64,000 nucleotides of DNA, from assembly GCA_033026295.1 (NCBI GenBank), contig CM065168.1, positions 29,897,226-29,961,225 on the forward strand, read 5' to 3'. Position 1 is the stretch's first letter; each line of letters starts with the position of its first letter. The position numbers and the translations under genes are program-made. Positions 49,304 through 59,457 of the stretch are shown here, piece by piece. Source of the DNA: Channa striata (taxonomy: Eukaryota; Chordata; Actinopteri; Anabantiformes; Channidae). The notes below the pieces were generated by a model. The model worked only from the letters and a program-made list of their open reading frames with translations, was not told where the DNA came from and did no database searches.

Positions 49304-50463
49304 CGTCCAGCGGGTTCCGTTCCCGATCTGGACGGAGACACGCAAAGACGGCGACGACAACGAGGAAGAGGCGCTTCCGGTGAGGCGTGTGCAAAATAAG
49401 ACGCAGACGCGCTGTTGCTAAAACAATAAATGGGGTTTATGGGAAGAGAAAGCGTGAGCATAATGTTATAGCGGTAAAAACACGAGCAATGTAACAAATC
49501 AGTCTAAATGATGGAAGAAAATGATTTTAAAAGGACTTCCTGTACCCGATGGTCAAAATGCTCGCTCAAATTGTGAAGGTTTTAATATTTCATTTCCGGT
49601 TTTGTTATGGCCGTTTTGTTGCGGGCTTCACACTCTGTTCAGCTTCTCCTGTGTTGCGTTAGTTTTTCAAATCTGCTGCTGCTGTTGTCACACATATTAA
49701 TAAACCACAATTTTCATGCGGGTCAGTTTTGTTTCAAAATTTCGAAATTTCAATCTAAAAGTTCAGGACGCAGCAGGAAGGGACGTGACTAATGATTAAC
49801 TAGCATGTGTGTAAATTCCTCATACGTGCAGTCAATAGAGTGGTTCAAGTTAAGGTTCAATATATTTCATAGCCACTATAGTCCCACAAAGTTTAATCAA
49901 ACCTTGTGATTTGTGTTTTATGAGTCTGAAGTTCCTCCTGGCCCCTGTCAACATGCATCCGCTGACAATGTCAGTCATCATTTGAAATAATCATCAGAAA
50001 TCATTTCAAACAAGTAATATGTAGGTTATTATCATATGATGAAAAAGGTTCTGCTTTTCTTGTGGAGCTGATACATTCTTTGACTTTTCTTCCCAGCAGT
50101 GTTGCACATGACTTACACAAATAGAAATATGGCTGTTCTTATGAGTTCCCACAACAATAGCTGTGAAAGATTTTTCTGACTGTTAGGCAGAGGTCATTTT
50201 TAAAGAGGTTCTTTTCTTCTTATGTTCCTAGTTATATAATAAGGGAACATTTGCATTTATTTATGTTATGTTCTTTGTTGAGTCCATGAGCTAGACTTTC
50301 ATTCTAGGCAAAATACCTTAAATGAACTACTACATGGTGCATGAACCATTGTATATATAGGTTCACTGTGATAAGACACATTCTCCAGCTTGTTAATGAA
50401 AAATCTGGATTTTTGCATGAAAGCCTGTTTGGCTTGCATGCATGTCTAGCATACCAGAGGAGC

Positions 50464-50498
<35 letters not shown>

Positions 50499-52355
50499 TC
50501 TCAGGTGGTTAGACTGAGCCTTTTACAAAGCCTTCCATCCAAGTATTAGTAACAGTGTGAATGTGTGTGTTAGATTAAAGGCTAAACGTATGATGACATT
50601 AGTGTTGACCAGGAGCCAAGAGCTTGTGTTTCTCACGTTTGTCTATGTGTTTAATTACATTGCAAGACAACATAACACAAACCTGGTATCACTTTAATTC
50701 ACTGATAAATTTAAACATCAAAATTCACCAAAGTTTGAATGAGGCACAGCTCTACAGAAAACAATGCAATATATAGAATATTAACAAGATTCCGATAAAG
50801 GTAATGAAAGAATTATAATAGATTACAATACAAAATGCAGAATTGGAAAAATGTACTTGAAAACACATCACAGCAGGTTTAAATAAGGGTTCCACCTCAC
50901 TAAGTTGGTCATAGGAGGCCTTCATCTGTTTATGAATAAAACCCATGTTTCTATTCATAAGTGAAATAGTTCTCCCGATTATAATAACTGGCCAGTCGGC
51001 CTATTTAGTTTAGCATCACAATAAAAGAATACCAAAACAATACAAAGTATTTCAACAAGAAGAATACATCAAGAAAACAACAAAACATTACATTTTAAAT
51101 CCAATATATTTTCCCTCTTGACATAATCTTTAATACAGTTAGATTACATTGTGTCATCATGTACAAAAGCTTTGTAATAATTTATTAATAAATGAGGAGA
51201 TAAATACACAAGCAAAAGAACCCACTGTTCTGATAGCTCAATAAAACATGGATTTAAAATCTCAGAATCAACCACATGAACCAGTGCATTATGTCACATT
51301 ATGATTAGTCCTCGTGATACAAAAGGCCTCATGCTGTTGGAGAACAGTGAAGGAAAGCGTCCTCACAGCAGTGGAAAGGTGGAGCAGCCGTTCATTTCCT
51401 GTCACTTATCTCGATTCAGGTTGTAGGGCACACTGAATGAAAATGCATATTATGACACTGTGCATCAAAAAATAATTATAACATAGTTCATGTTGATGTT
51501 TTTTTAGAAAGCCCTAAATGTAAAGCCGTGAACAACCTTGAGAGAGAGCGAGAGAGCAGTAGTGAAATGTTTGGTGGGAAGTTTGTTAATGGTTGCACTA
51601 TTTCATTAAGTTATATATACATATATATATATATATATAAATATTGTTTTTACAAAATGAACACAATAAGAGATCATGAGTTAAATGGAACCGGTCACCT
51701 AATCTAAGAAACTGGGTATGGACTCAGGCCGTGAGTCTTTGTCTGAAAGCATGTAAAACATTTGCCCATTCTTGCGAAACAGTTGCCAGCATTGTATTTG
51801 ATTACTGGATGGATGCATAGAATTACAGTACATTACAGCGGAATGCACATTATATTTACATGCAAATACGCATGATGTTCACAATTTACATATAATATCT
51901 GAAACAATAGGTATCTCGTGATGCACAGTAGATATTTGTAGTTCAGTGTAGCAGCACTGTGAGTTTTGACTGACTGATGAAGAGTGGTTGGGGGGGGGGG
52001 CTCCTGTTGTGTCCATTTTCAATTCAACAGTGTGGTCACGTTCTCCGGTAAGTGCAGTCACAAGACCCTCATCAGAGCACTGAGGTTGCCATTCTACCAC
52101 TGACCCTGTGTGAGTCTGTCCATGTATGCGTGTGTGTCTTTTTCACTGTATACTGTGTCAAGCACCGGTTCAAACCATTTACTCTCTAGAACAATCTTTT
52201 TTAAAATAGAATAAATAATGAGTCAAATGGATTTCTTCATAGCAGTTCCCATGGCTCGAAATAATTTACAGATGCTCTTACTTGTTGCATTTCTTACAGT
52301 AACTTTGTTTGTGCATGCATTTGTGCATTTGTACACATGTACCAAATAAAGGTGA
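49304..52355. other. tmem179b upstream DNA and probable 3' UTR of the prospero gene
   Basis: CG-rich DNA just upstream of 49303 is the likely tmem179b promoter. The remainder is AT-rich, with a GA run (50475-50498) and an AT run (51612-51640). The part nearest 52355 would be the 3' UTR of the minus-strand prospero gene; a minus-strand AATAAA lies at 51181-51186. No other coding exon is recognised. Confidence 0.5.
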
Positions 52356-52529
52356 TCAGCCGACGGGGCAGCCAGGCAGTCTGAAGGCATCTGGTACTGG
52401 ACTGTCAAGTTTACAGATAATTTTGTAAATCCCTTTCTTCCAGCAAGGGTCGCTGTCCCTCCCAGTCCAAATGGCTGAATAAAACTCCCTCAGGGCCACC
52501 TCGGATACCTCAATAAATCTCTCCGGGAC
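52356..52529 (-). CDS. prox3: prox3 exon 5 with stop
   Basis: Encodes VPERFIEVSEVALREFYSAI, WTGRDSDPCWKKGIYKIICK and LDSPVPDAF then RLPGCPVG, the end of the prospero domain. The tail is shorter and unlike the QELLHE-type ending of PROX1. The acceptor is TCTACAG. Confidence 0.95.
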   Translation of the reverse strand, partial: VPERFIEVSEVALREFYSAIWTGRDSDPCWKKGIYKIICKLDSPVPDAFRLPGCPVG

Positions 52530-55500
52530 CTGTAGACAGAAATCTGCATGTCAAAACATAAAACACTTGTAAGTCTACACAATTAGACTTCTACAGTCAT
52601 GGACACGCTTGGAATTGGGCTTGATTCACTTGGATAAAAAACAGAAAGTCCAGCTGAACCTGGACATTGTCCTGTCAGCTCCAGTGTAAACACAAGATAG
52701 CAGGACAACTGTATATACAAGCAATCGCAAGTTTATGTATTAATTATGAAACTACAATTACTTTGCTATAATAGGAACCAATATAATAATAACAAGAATA
52801 AATAATTCTGCATTATTGAGAAAAAAGTCTTAATCAAGGCCAAATAAAGACAGTGAGGTGCATTGTGTAGAATTATGTGTGGTTTGGGTAGTCGCCTGAG
52901 TAAGAGTGAAATACAAAATTTCACTGTTGCATACATAAATATATACTTTGCGCAGCAAAGGGCCTTAACATAGTCAAAGTAGCAACTGATTCTCCTAGTA
53001 GACGGACGGAATTCTCTCCGAGTGCCAACATAAATGAAACAAACACATAATCGATTACATTAATAAAACAAAGCAACCAAAATATTGTAACGCGTGTTAT
53101 GAATAATAATGATTGTAAAAAGGTCTGAGAAAAGCAGACCACGTGGCCGGTTAGCTCAGTTGGTTAGAGCGTGGTGCTAATAACGCAAAGGTCGCGGGTT
53201 CGATCCCCGTACGGGCCAAATAACTTTTGAAGCGCCACCGGGAAGGACTTTACACAGAAAAGTACGACCTGTGATTACACAAACATGATTGATAGGCCGT
53301 TGAAGTCGCCCATGTGTTTTTGAAGCATCATGCGGCCGGTTGACAGGCAGCTGGAGTCTGCTGTCGCACCCTCCTCTCACCTGGTACACGTTGCTCTTGT
53401 TGTAGTGCATGTTGAGGATGCGGTAGAGCTCCGTGTCACGGCTCACTCTCAGCTGACTCTCTCGGCCCAGACGAGACGCGCCGTCCCTGCGCAACACAAG
53501 CACATCGACGTCACCTCAACGGTTACAAAAGGCAGACGGTCAATCCTACTTTATACAAGTTGGACAACCCCAAACGATCCTAGGCTTACTCGAGGTCTGC
53601 TCAAATCGATTAGATCCTTTGTGTCAACATGCAATTAACGCAGAGCCTGGCAGCCCTCAAACTGGACTGATCAGTGGTCATAGATTCAAAGTATGGATGC
53701 CACAAGTCTTTACCTTGTCAAATTGTCATATTAAAAGAAAATCAGAGAAAATGGAGATTGTGACCAGTTCACGTTGCTCGATTATAATTTCAAGCCTCAA
53801 GCCTGAGGAAGGCGACTTGGGGTTGTCGTCAAGTGACTTTAATTCCCTTCATTCCACGGATCACCAAATGTGCTGGGCTCTAATCTAATATGTCCGAGTG
53901 CATGTGAGCCAAACAGCCTGTGTAACAAACGAGTCAAACGGGAGCGAGGAAGCGTCATCCCGAACCAACCGGGTCAGGGCCTCGCGGACAGCTTGTCGGG
54001 CGAAGCGCTCCATCTGGATGTAGAAGAACTCTCTGAAGTTACTGAACCACTTGATCATCTGGGAGGTGACGCAGCGGTTGAACTGGAGAGTGAACAGGAA
54101 AGGAACAAGTGAGCAGCCGAACACGGATCATTTCCTTTTGATGAGTTATAATGGAGAATATGTGTTTCTGATCGGCCACTAATGTTTATACGATGATACT
54201 ATGTTATTGTCTTGATTGGCTGAGGACATACAAACACCACTATGATTTCATTTCCATATCAGTAAGCGCTACTACTGACTTACTGGATATGTTTTTCATA
54301 AAATAAGTAATTTTTATTTTTGAAGTATGCTAAGTAGATATTCAAAACATTTTTAAACCTTTTACGTCACCCATTACTTTGATTACGACGTAATCGCTGA
54401 TTTTTTTGACAGTGCCTCATGGCCGGTTAGCTCAGTTGGTTAGAGCGTGGTGCTAATAACGCCAAGGTCGCGGGTTCGATCCCCGTACTGGCCACTGACC
54501 TTTTTTGAAACAAACCTTAACATCAGGGAAGTAGGTTTTCAGAGTGTTGGAGCTGGGATACCGGGTGTAGAAGAACATGAGCTTGGCTTTCTTCAGATGA
54601 CACGGAGACAATCCCTCCTGGGTGTACACATGAAGCCAGTTAAGGAGAGACAGTTTCTTTTTAACACAGGCAGACAAACACCTCACTCCCTCGTTCCCCC
54701 AACTTGGTGACTGAAAAGGATATTCCCCCAGCTGTCAGGTAGAGCTCTCCTCCATCCATGCCTCCACCTCCTCTCATCCCTCCATCTCCCCTCATCCCTC
54801 TCTCCCTTTCTCTGCCTCCGTGAGTGTGACGAGTAAGTGAGGGGTCCAGGTGACCGAGCAGGGGGAGCGGAGGAAAAGAGGGATGAGGGGACGGGTGAGA
54901 GGAAAACTCCAAGAAAGGGTCAGTATTTAAGTAGTCCTTGCGGGATGGGGGAAGATGGGGGAGCTGAGGGTGGTGGAGAGAGCGAGAGAAGAGTTGCTGC
55001 ATGGAGTAATGCAGCAATGGGAGAGGTAGGGGTGGAGGAGGAGGATGAGGGGGAGGAGCGGGGAAGGAAGATGAAGAAGAAGAAGAGGAGGATGAAGACA
55101 GATGAAAGGAGGAAGACGGGTCTTTGGGCTGTGAAGCTGGAGGTAAGAGGGGAGGGTGAGTGAGTGGTGGAGGGCGGGGTAAAGAGGGATGGTGAAGGGA
55201 GAGGTTTGGGTGGGAGGGATTTAGGTGACTAGAGAGAGGTGTGCCAAGGAGTGGGTGGGCCTTGCGCACATCAGGTGACCTTTGAATGACCAATGGCATT
55301 GTCAGATCTGTCGGTTCGGAGCGATGCGGTTGTCCAGGAGGCACGACGCTCCCATTGCTCATCTTTTGGAGCTGCTTCTCTCTTTCTCCATCCTGTCCTC
55401 CCATCTTTTCCTCCTTACCTCTGGTCTTTTCCTCTCCTCTTCCTTTAGTTAAAAGTCCCATCCACACTTCCCTGTCCTTCCTTCCATCGTTTCCCACATC

Positions 55501-56592
55501 AGATGGGAGGAAAGAGATGGCGGCAGGAGGGGAGGAAGGTGTAAAATCTAGTGTTTCGGTGTAAAGGTGGAGAACCCTGTCGATGACTCTGGCCACAGCA
55601 CTGCCCAACTCCAGCTTCAGTGCCTGAGCAAACTTCTGCCCTCCCTCCTCGCCCTCGTCTTCTAGCCCTACATCCCAGTCCCCTCTAACCAGTCCTCCAC
55701 AATCCAACCACAATCCTGCTCCCTCTATTACCCTCTCCAAGTGCAATCCTCCTCCTCCGCCTCTCTCCAGCTTCCCTTCTTTGTCTTTTTGCCTCTCCTC
55801 TCTCTGCTTGTTGAAGTTATCAAAAGGGGAAGCAGAAAGAAGGGGAAAGGATTCCTTTTCCATCCCACCACCATCAATGTCTTCTTCATCATACATCCCT
55901 TCTGCGATGTCCTCTTCTTCGATCATCCCCACATCTCCTTCTCCATCTGCTGCTGCTTTGTTTCCACCTCTGTGCCTTCTTTTCTTCTCCTCCTCCTCTA
56001 TGTGCTTTTCCCCAAAAGCTCTCCAAACCTTCTCCTGCAGGGCCTGCAGTCTCTCCCTCGCCTCCTCCAGCTGCTCTTTCAGCTCCTCCTTCTCTCTTCT
56101 TCTTACCTCCCTCCCTCCCTCGCGCCTCCTACCTCCCCGGTCGGCCTCTCTGTCAGTGTCGCCATCTCTCTGACGGCTCTCCAGTTTCATCCTCTTTACT
56201 TTCAAGACGTCTTGACTCCACTCTGCTGCGAGGGCAGCATCGCTGTGCCTCTTTTTAATCTCAAACAAACCATCGTCCCCCTCTATGACTCCCTCCTCTC
56301 CTTCCATCCTTGGCTCTCCTCTTCCATCCCTCTCTCCTGCATTTTCCTCCAGGTTTCTGTTTTCCAGCTGTCTATGTATGCCAAGGTTTGTGTTGAGGTG
56401 TCCCCCAATTCTCCTGGGAGCCCCACCAGGCTGGAGGAGGTGATGGATGAGGGGGAAGCCAGGAGGTCTAAAGGAGGGAGGAGGGCGGCCTGCACTGGAC
56501 TGGGAATGAACTCCAGGGAGAGCTGTTAGAGTAGGTGAAAATGCATGTATCTGGGGAGAAGAGTCACTGAAAAGATCTGTGGGTGAATCCAT
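52356..56592 (-). CDS. prox3: Prospero homeobox transcription factor, best read as prox3, complete
   Basis: Minus-strand coding exons 54682-56592, 54516-54617, 53970-54082, 53381-53486 and 52356-52529 join in phase to give about 801 residues. Prospero proteins are nuclear DNA-binding regulators of cell-cycle exit and differentiation. The N-terminal region has the family blocks KVKRMKLE (about 131-138, for AKRARVE), a charged coiled coil LKEQLEEARERLQALQEKVW (171-190), an acidic stretch, QKFAQALKLELGSAVARVID (319-338) and PLVIQRS, then Ser- and Pro-rich tracts (490-525). The C-terminal 164 residues are an intact homeo-prospero domain: HLKKAKLMFFYTRYPSS, SQMIKWFSNFREFFYIQME, LYRILNMHYNKSN, VPERFIEVSE, WKKGIYKIICKLDS. 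PROX1 and PROX2 are less likely because of the flanking 11q13-type genes. The start was chosen as MDSPTDLF just after a TCTCCAG acceptor, implying a non-coding first exon upstream. Confidence 0.9.
53145..53218 (+). tRNA. tRNA-Ile (anticodon AAU), copy 1
   Basis: The 74-nt cloverleaf begins GGCCGGTTAGCTCAGTTGG and ends ACGGGCCA, with loop CTAATAA (anticodon AAT). Internal A and B boxes are intact, and TTTT follows at 53225-53228. Relative to copy 2 it has A instead of C in the anticodon stem (CGCAA for CGCCA), giving a G28-A42 mismatch, so activity is less certain. It lies in the last intron of the prospero gene on the opposite strand. Confidence 0.93.
53381..53486 (-). CDS. prox3: prox3 exon 4
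   Basis: Encodes (R)DGASRLGRESQLRVSR and DTELYRILNMHYNKSNVYQ, linking the homeodomain to the prospero domain. The acceptor is TTGCGCAG and donor GTGAGA. Confidence 0.93.
53970..54082 (-). CDS. prox3: prox3 exon 3
   Basis: Encodes FNRCVTSQMIKWFSNFREFF and YIQMERFARQAVREALT plus two bases, the recognition helix of the homeodomain. The acceptor is CTCTCCAG and donor GTTGGT (weak, but the phase fits). Confidence 0.93.
54421..54494 (+). tRNA. tRNA-Ile (anticodon AAU), copy 2
   Basis: The 74-nt cloverleaf has all stems paired; it differs from copy 1 in the anticodon stem and in the acceptor (TACTGGCCA for TACGGGCCA). Loop CTAATAA, A and B boxes intact. TTTTTT terminator at 54501-54506. It lies antisense in the 433-bp intron between prospero exons 2 and 3; its terminator ends ten bases from the exon 2 splice donor. 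Confidence 0.97.
54516..54617 (-). CDS. prox3: prox3 exon 2
   Basis: Encodes EGLSPCHLKKAKLMFFYTRY and PSSNTLKTYFPDVK, the first homeodomain helices. It is in phase 0 at both ends; acceptor CACCCAG, donor GTTTGT. Confidence 0.95.
54682..56592 (-). CDS. prox3: prox3 exon 1 of coding sequence (637 residues)
   Basis: One 1.9 kb exon encodes the whole region before the homeodomain. It ends in phase 0 after RGSE at a weak donor, GTGTTT; the acceptor lies two bases before the ATG. The frame is open upstream for 24 more codons, but these lie beyond the acceptor. It is strikingly purine-rich on the coding strand, which creates long but meaningless open frames on the other strand. Confidence 0.9.
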
Positions 56593-56596
56593 CACT

Positions 56597-57934
56597 GGAG
56601 ACAGACAGAGAGAGAATATTGTTGACAAAGTTTGTATTCCGCATTCATTTTGAGTGTTTTGCATGTAAAAATTTCATTTAACTCAGTTGAAGGTTTTTAC
56701 ATTTAAGTACACTTCAAGGGCAAATACACCAAAATTACAAAAGACGGCTCTACGTTTGCACACATTTTTGTTCCACTTTAATCTATCAAGTCATGCAAAT
56801 AACTTTATTTGGTACTGACGTACATGTGTAAGAGGGTTTTGCAACCTCACAGTACAATAAAAGTGAATTTGCTGCAGTAATCAAAGCTCTGAAATTAAAA
56901 AAAAAAAATCAATGTCAACTCCTTTTTTCTAAAAACATTGTCCCTACTTTCGCTGGAATCATTGTACACAGAACAGCGCTTTTGAAAACTGCTGGCAATG
57001 GTTTATGCTCCTTTTTTATTTAAATCGAAAAAAAAATCTAGCCATTGTTTTGAAGTGTTGCTTCAGTATCACTGGCGATGCATATAATTCACATTCATTG
57101 CACTGGAGTAAAGTCGGAAAACTCAGTATCATCTAGATACCTTGAATTTAGTGAGAAAGCCCATAAATACACATACATAAATACACTTCTTACCTGCATA
57201 ACACGCACAGCCACTTCACTTTTATTAGTAATAAGAATAAGCTGAAATGTCCTTGCATAAATCTGCAAAAAATAAGCAGAGAGTGCAGAAAATTAAGAAG
57301 TAGCTAAAAATCTCAATTCTGCTCCATGCTGCTTGATTCTTCAAATGTGTCACAGGAAGCAAACCCAATGGAAAATAGAGGGAGAAGGTGTTGATGCAGG
57401 TCAAAAAGTTGGAGCCAGGCAATGGGACAGTGGTGACATGTGCTCACGTCTGGCTCATGATCTTTGTCACATGTTAACCCCTCTCTTCTAGCTTTCCTGT
57501 TTCTCACTATAGCAGAAAGCAACAGTGTCTTAAAAATACATGTAACAAAACTGAGGGAATGAACTGCCTTTGCATTGAACTTCATGTTTTAAAAAGTGCT
57601 AAAAAAACTTTATCATACTTTAAATTCTACTGCAAAAATAATACTTTAAACAGTTTATACTATTTTAATCTCCCCTTATAATGTGGGAAAGCTTGTGAGA
57701 TCGTAAATAGTGAGCACCACCATAGTGATCTCACTGTTTAATCAGAAAATCAGAAACATATCTCCAATGCTTTTTTTGCCAGTATGTAACCTCCTCTCCC
57801 TCCCAATGCCTCTTTCGCCTTTTCCTTCCTCTCTATCCCTCTCTCATCCTCTCTTCCTCTCCTCTCTCTGTTATCAGTTCAGGCAGCTTGTTAAGCACTG
57901 TTTGATCAGAGTGTTTACCATCAAACACACACTG

Positions 57935-57967
<33 letters not shown>

Positions 57968-58830
57968 TTCATACAAAAGCCAAAGAGGCTTGAGAGCTGG
58001 CTCACAATGGTCAATGGTCCTTGGGGAGTGAAATAGAGTGAGAGCCGCATGTATGTATGCGTGTGTTGGTGCATGTGTGCATACGTGTGAGAGTGTGTGT
58101 GTGTTAACAGTAGTCCTACTTAGCTTTGATAACACCCCTAATCCACTTCAGATGGATACACTAGCACTCAGCAAACAGAAAGATGGGTGGGTGATAAATG
58201 GACAGATGTAAGGACAGATTAAGAGGTACAGTGGATGGACAAAAACTGGAACAGTAACTATTTAAAATTTTAGGACAATTGAGATGACTTGATTGCGAGC
58301 AGTTGCAATTAAAAATGATAGGGGTAGAAAGATCAGATAGACGGATAGAGCAGTGCATAGCCCTCCTGGTGCATGAAAAGAATAATCCTCCTATAAATAG
58401 CTAAATATCAATTATTCAAATGCCCTCTCCTCTCTACTATAATGCAGCACAGATGGCAAGCAAGCCAATGCGCTTATATTAGGGGCAGATTAGATGTTCA
58501 AAGCCAGCAGAAAGCCGCACAAAATATGAACACTAGGCAATGAAAATTAAAGCTATTAACCACTAGATTAGGCGCTTTTGGCTGCTGTAGATGTCACTTT
58601 AAAAACTGAATAAAGCACAAGCTATTTAATGATAATGAATGTCATCATGCTTTGTGTGGCACATAAAAAGTGTGTCACACACACTCACACACACACTATA
58701 TATATATGTATATATAGTGTGTGTATATTATATATATGTATATATAGTGTGTATATATAGAGAGATGTTTAGATATATGAACGGTAATATATGCATAATG
58801 TATCATAATAGCAGTTTTCATAACGCCGTG
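56597..58830. other. prox3: Upstream DNA, probably 5' intron of the prospero gene
   Basis: The acceptor at 56595-56596 shows that a non-coding exon lies upstream on the minus strand. The stretch is AT-rich with a CA run (57940-57967) and a palindromic TATATATATG-GTGTG tandem duplication (58697-58762). No coding exon is recognised. Confidence 0.45.
58697..58762. repeat. Duplicated TATATATGTATATATAG-TGTG unit
   Basis: The self-complementary block TATATATATGTATATATAG followed by TGTGTG occurs twice in about 66 bp, next to a CA run. Confidence 0.8.
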
Positions 58831-59410
58831 TGTGTCAAACATCTGCCGGTTCTGCCACGCGAGATCAATGCGCGGCGCGTCCTGTGACTAAACTGGCGCC
58901 GTTGGACTAATGTCGCAGTAAGAAAGAGCACACACACACACACACACACACACGGCGGGACCCGTCGGACACACACACCGGCCCGGGCACAATATCCGCC
59001 GCGACTCGGTGCGAGAAGTCCCCCCAAAAAAAACCTTCACTCACTTTCTCCGTTCGCCGACGCGTCGCGCTCCAGCGGCCGCCCGTGTGCGCTCCGCCTC
59101 GGTCGGCCGTGTGTGTGCAGATGGCACCGGCCGGGCCTCGGACATCGGTGCGGGCAGAGAGGAACCTGCCAGCCGCTCGGTGCTGTGTCCTGTGCCCCTC
59201 TTCTGCTCACTTGTTCGCTGTTGCCACTAACTCTCACTTCTGCTCTCACTTCTCCGCCGCCTGCTGCTTCCTCCGCCCGGGTCCCTGTGCCGCTTTCTCC
59301 CCTCCCTCGCCGAACCGTCTATCTCTGGCTGGGCATCATCCTCATGCGCTGCTCCCGGTGGGCGGGCGGGCTCGAGAGCTGTCCACTTGACGGTCCGGTC
59401 CCTCCCATGT
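58830..59410. promoter_or_regulatory. CpG island, candidate promoter of the prospero gene
   Basis: CG dinucleotides are dense (for example GCGCGGCGCG near 58870 and the stretch from 58970 to 59160), in contrast to AT-rich flanks. Three GTGAGnn-type donors on the minus strand near 59220-59260 could end a non-coding first exon of the prospero gene. Open frames with an ATG at 59085 or 59113 (plus) resemble no protein. A (CA)12 run interrupts the island at 58929-58953. Confidence 0.5.
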
Positions 59411-59429
59411 TGGCATGACCCTCAGTATG

Positions 59430-59457
59430 TACACACACACACACACACACACACACA
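59430..59457. repeat. (AC)n microsatellite
   Basis: About 14 AC units at the right edge of the CpG island. Confidence 0.95.

Noticed and set aside
55741..56529. 262-codon plus-strand open frame rich in Ser, Leu and Phe
   Set aside because: It is the antisense of the purine-rich prospero exon; composition and lack of any family likeness mark it as a shadow.
59085..59418. Two overlapping 101-codon plus-strand frames in the CpG island
   Set aside because: Cys/Pro/Ser-rich composition typical of CpG islands; no family likeness and no following exon found.
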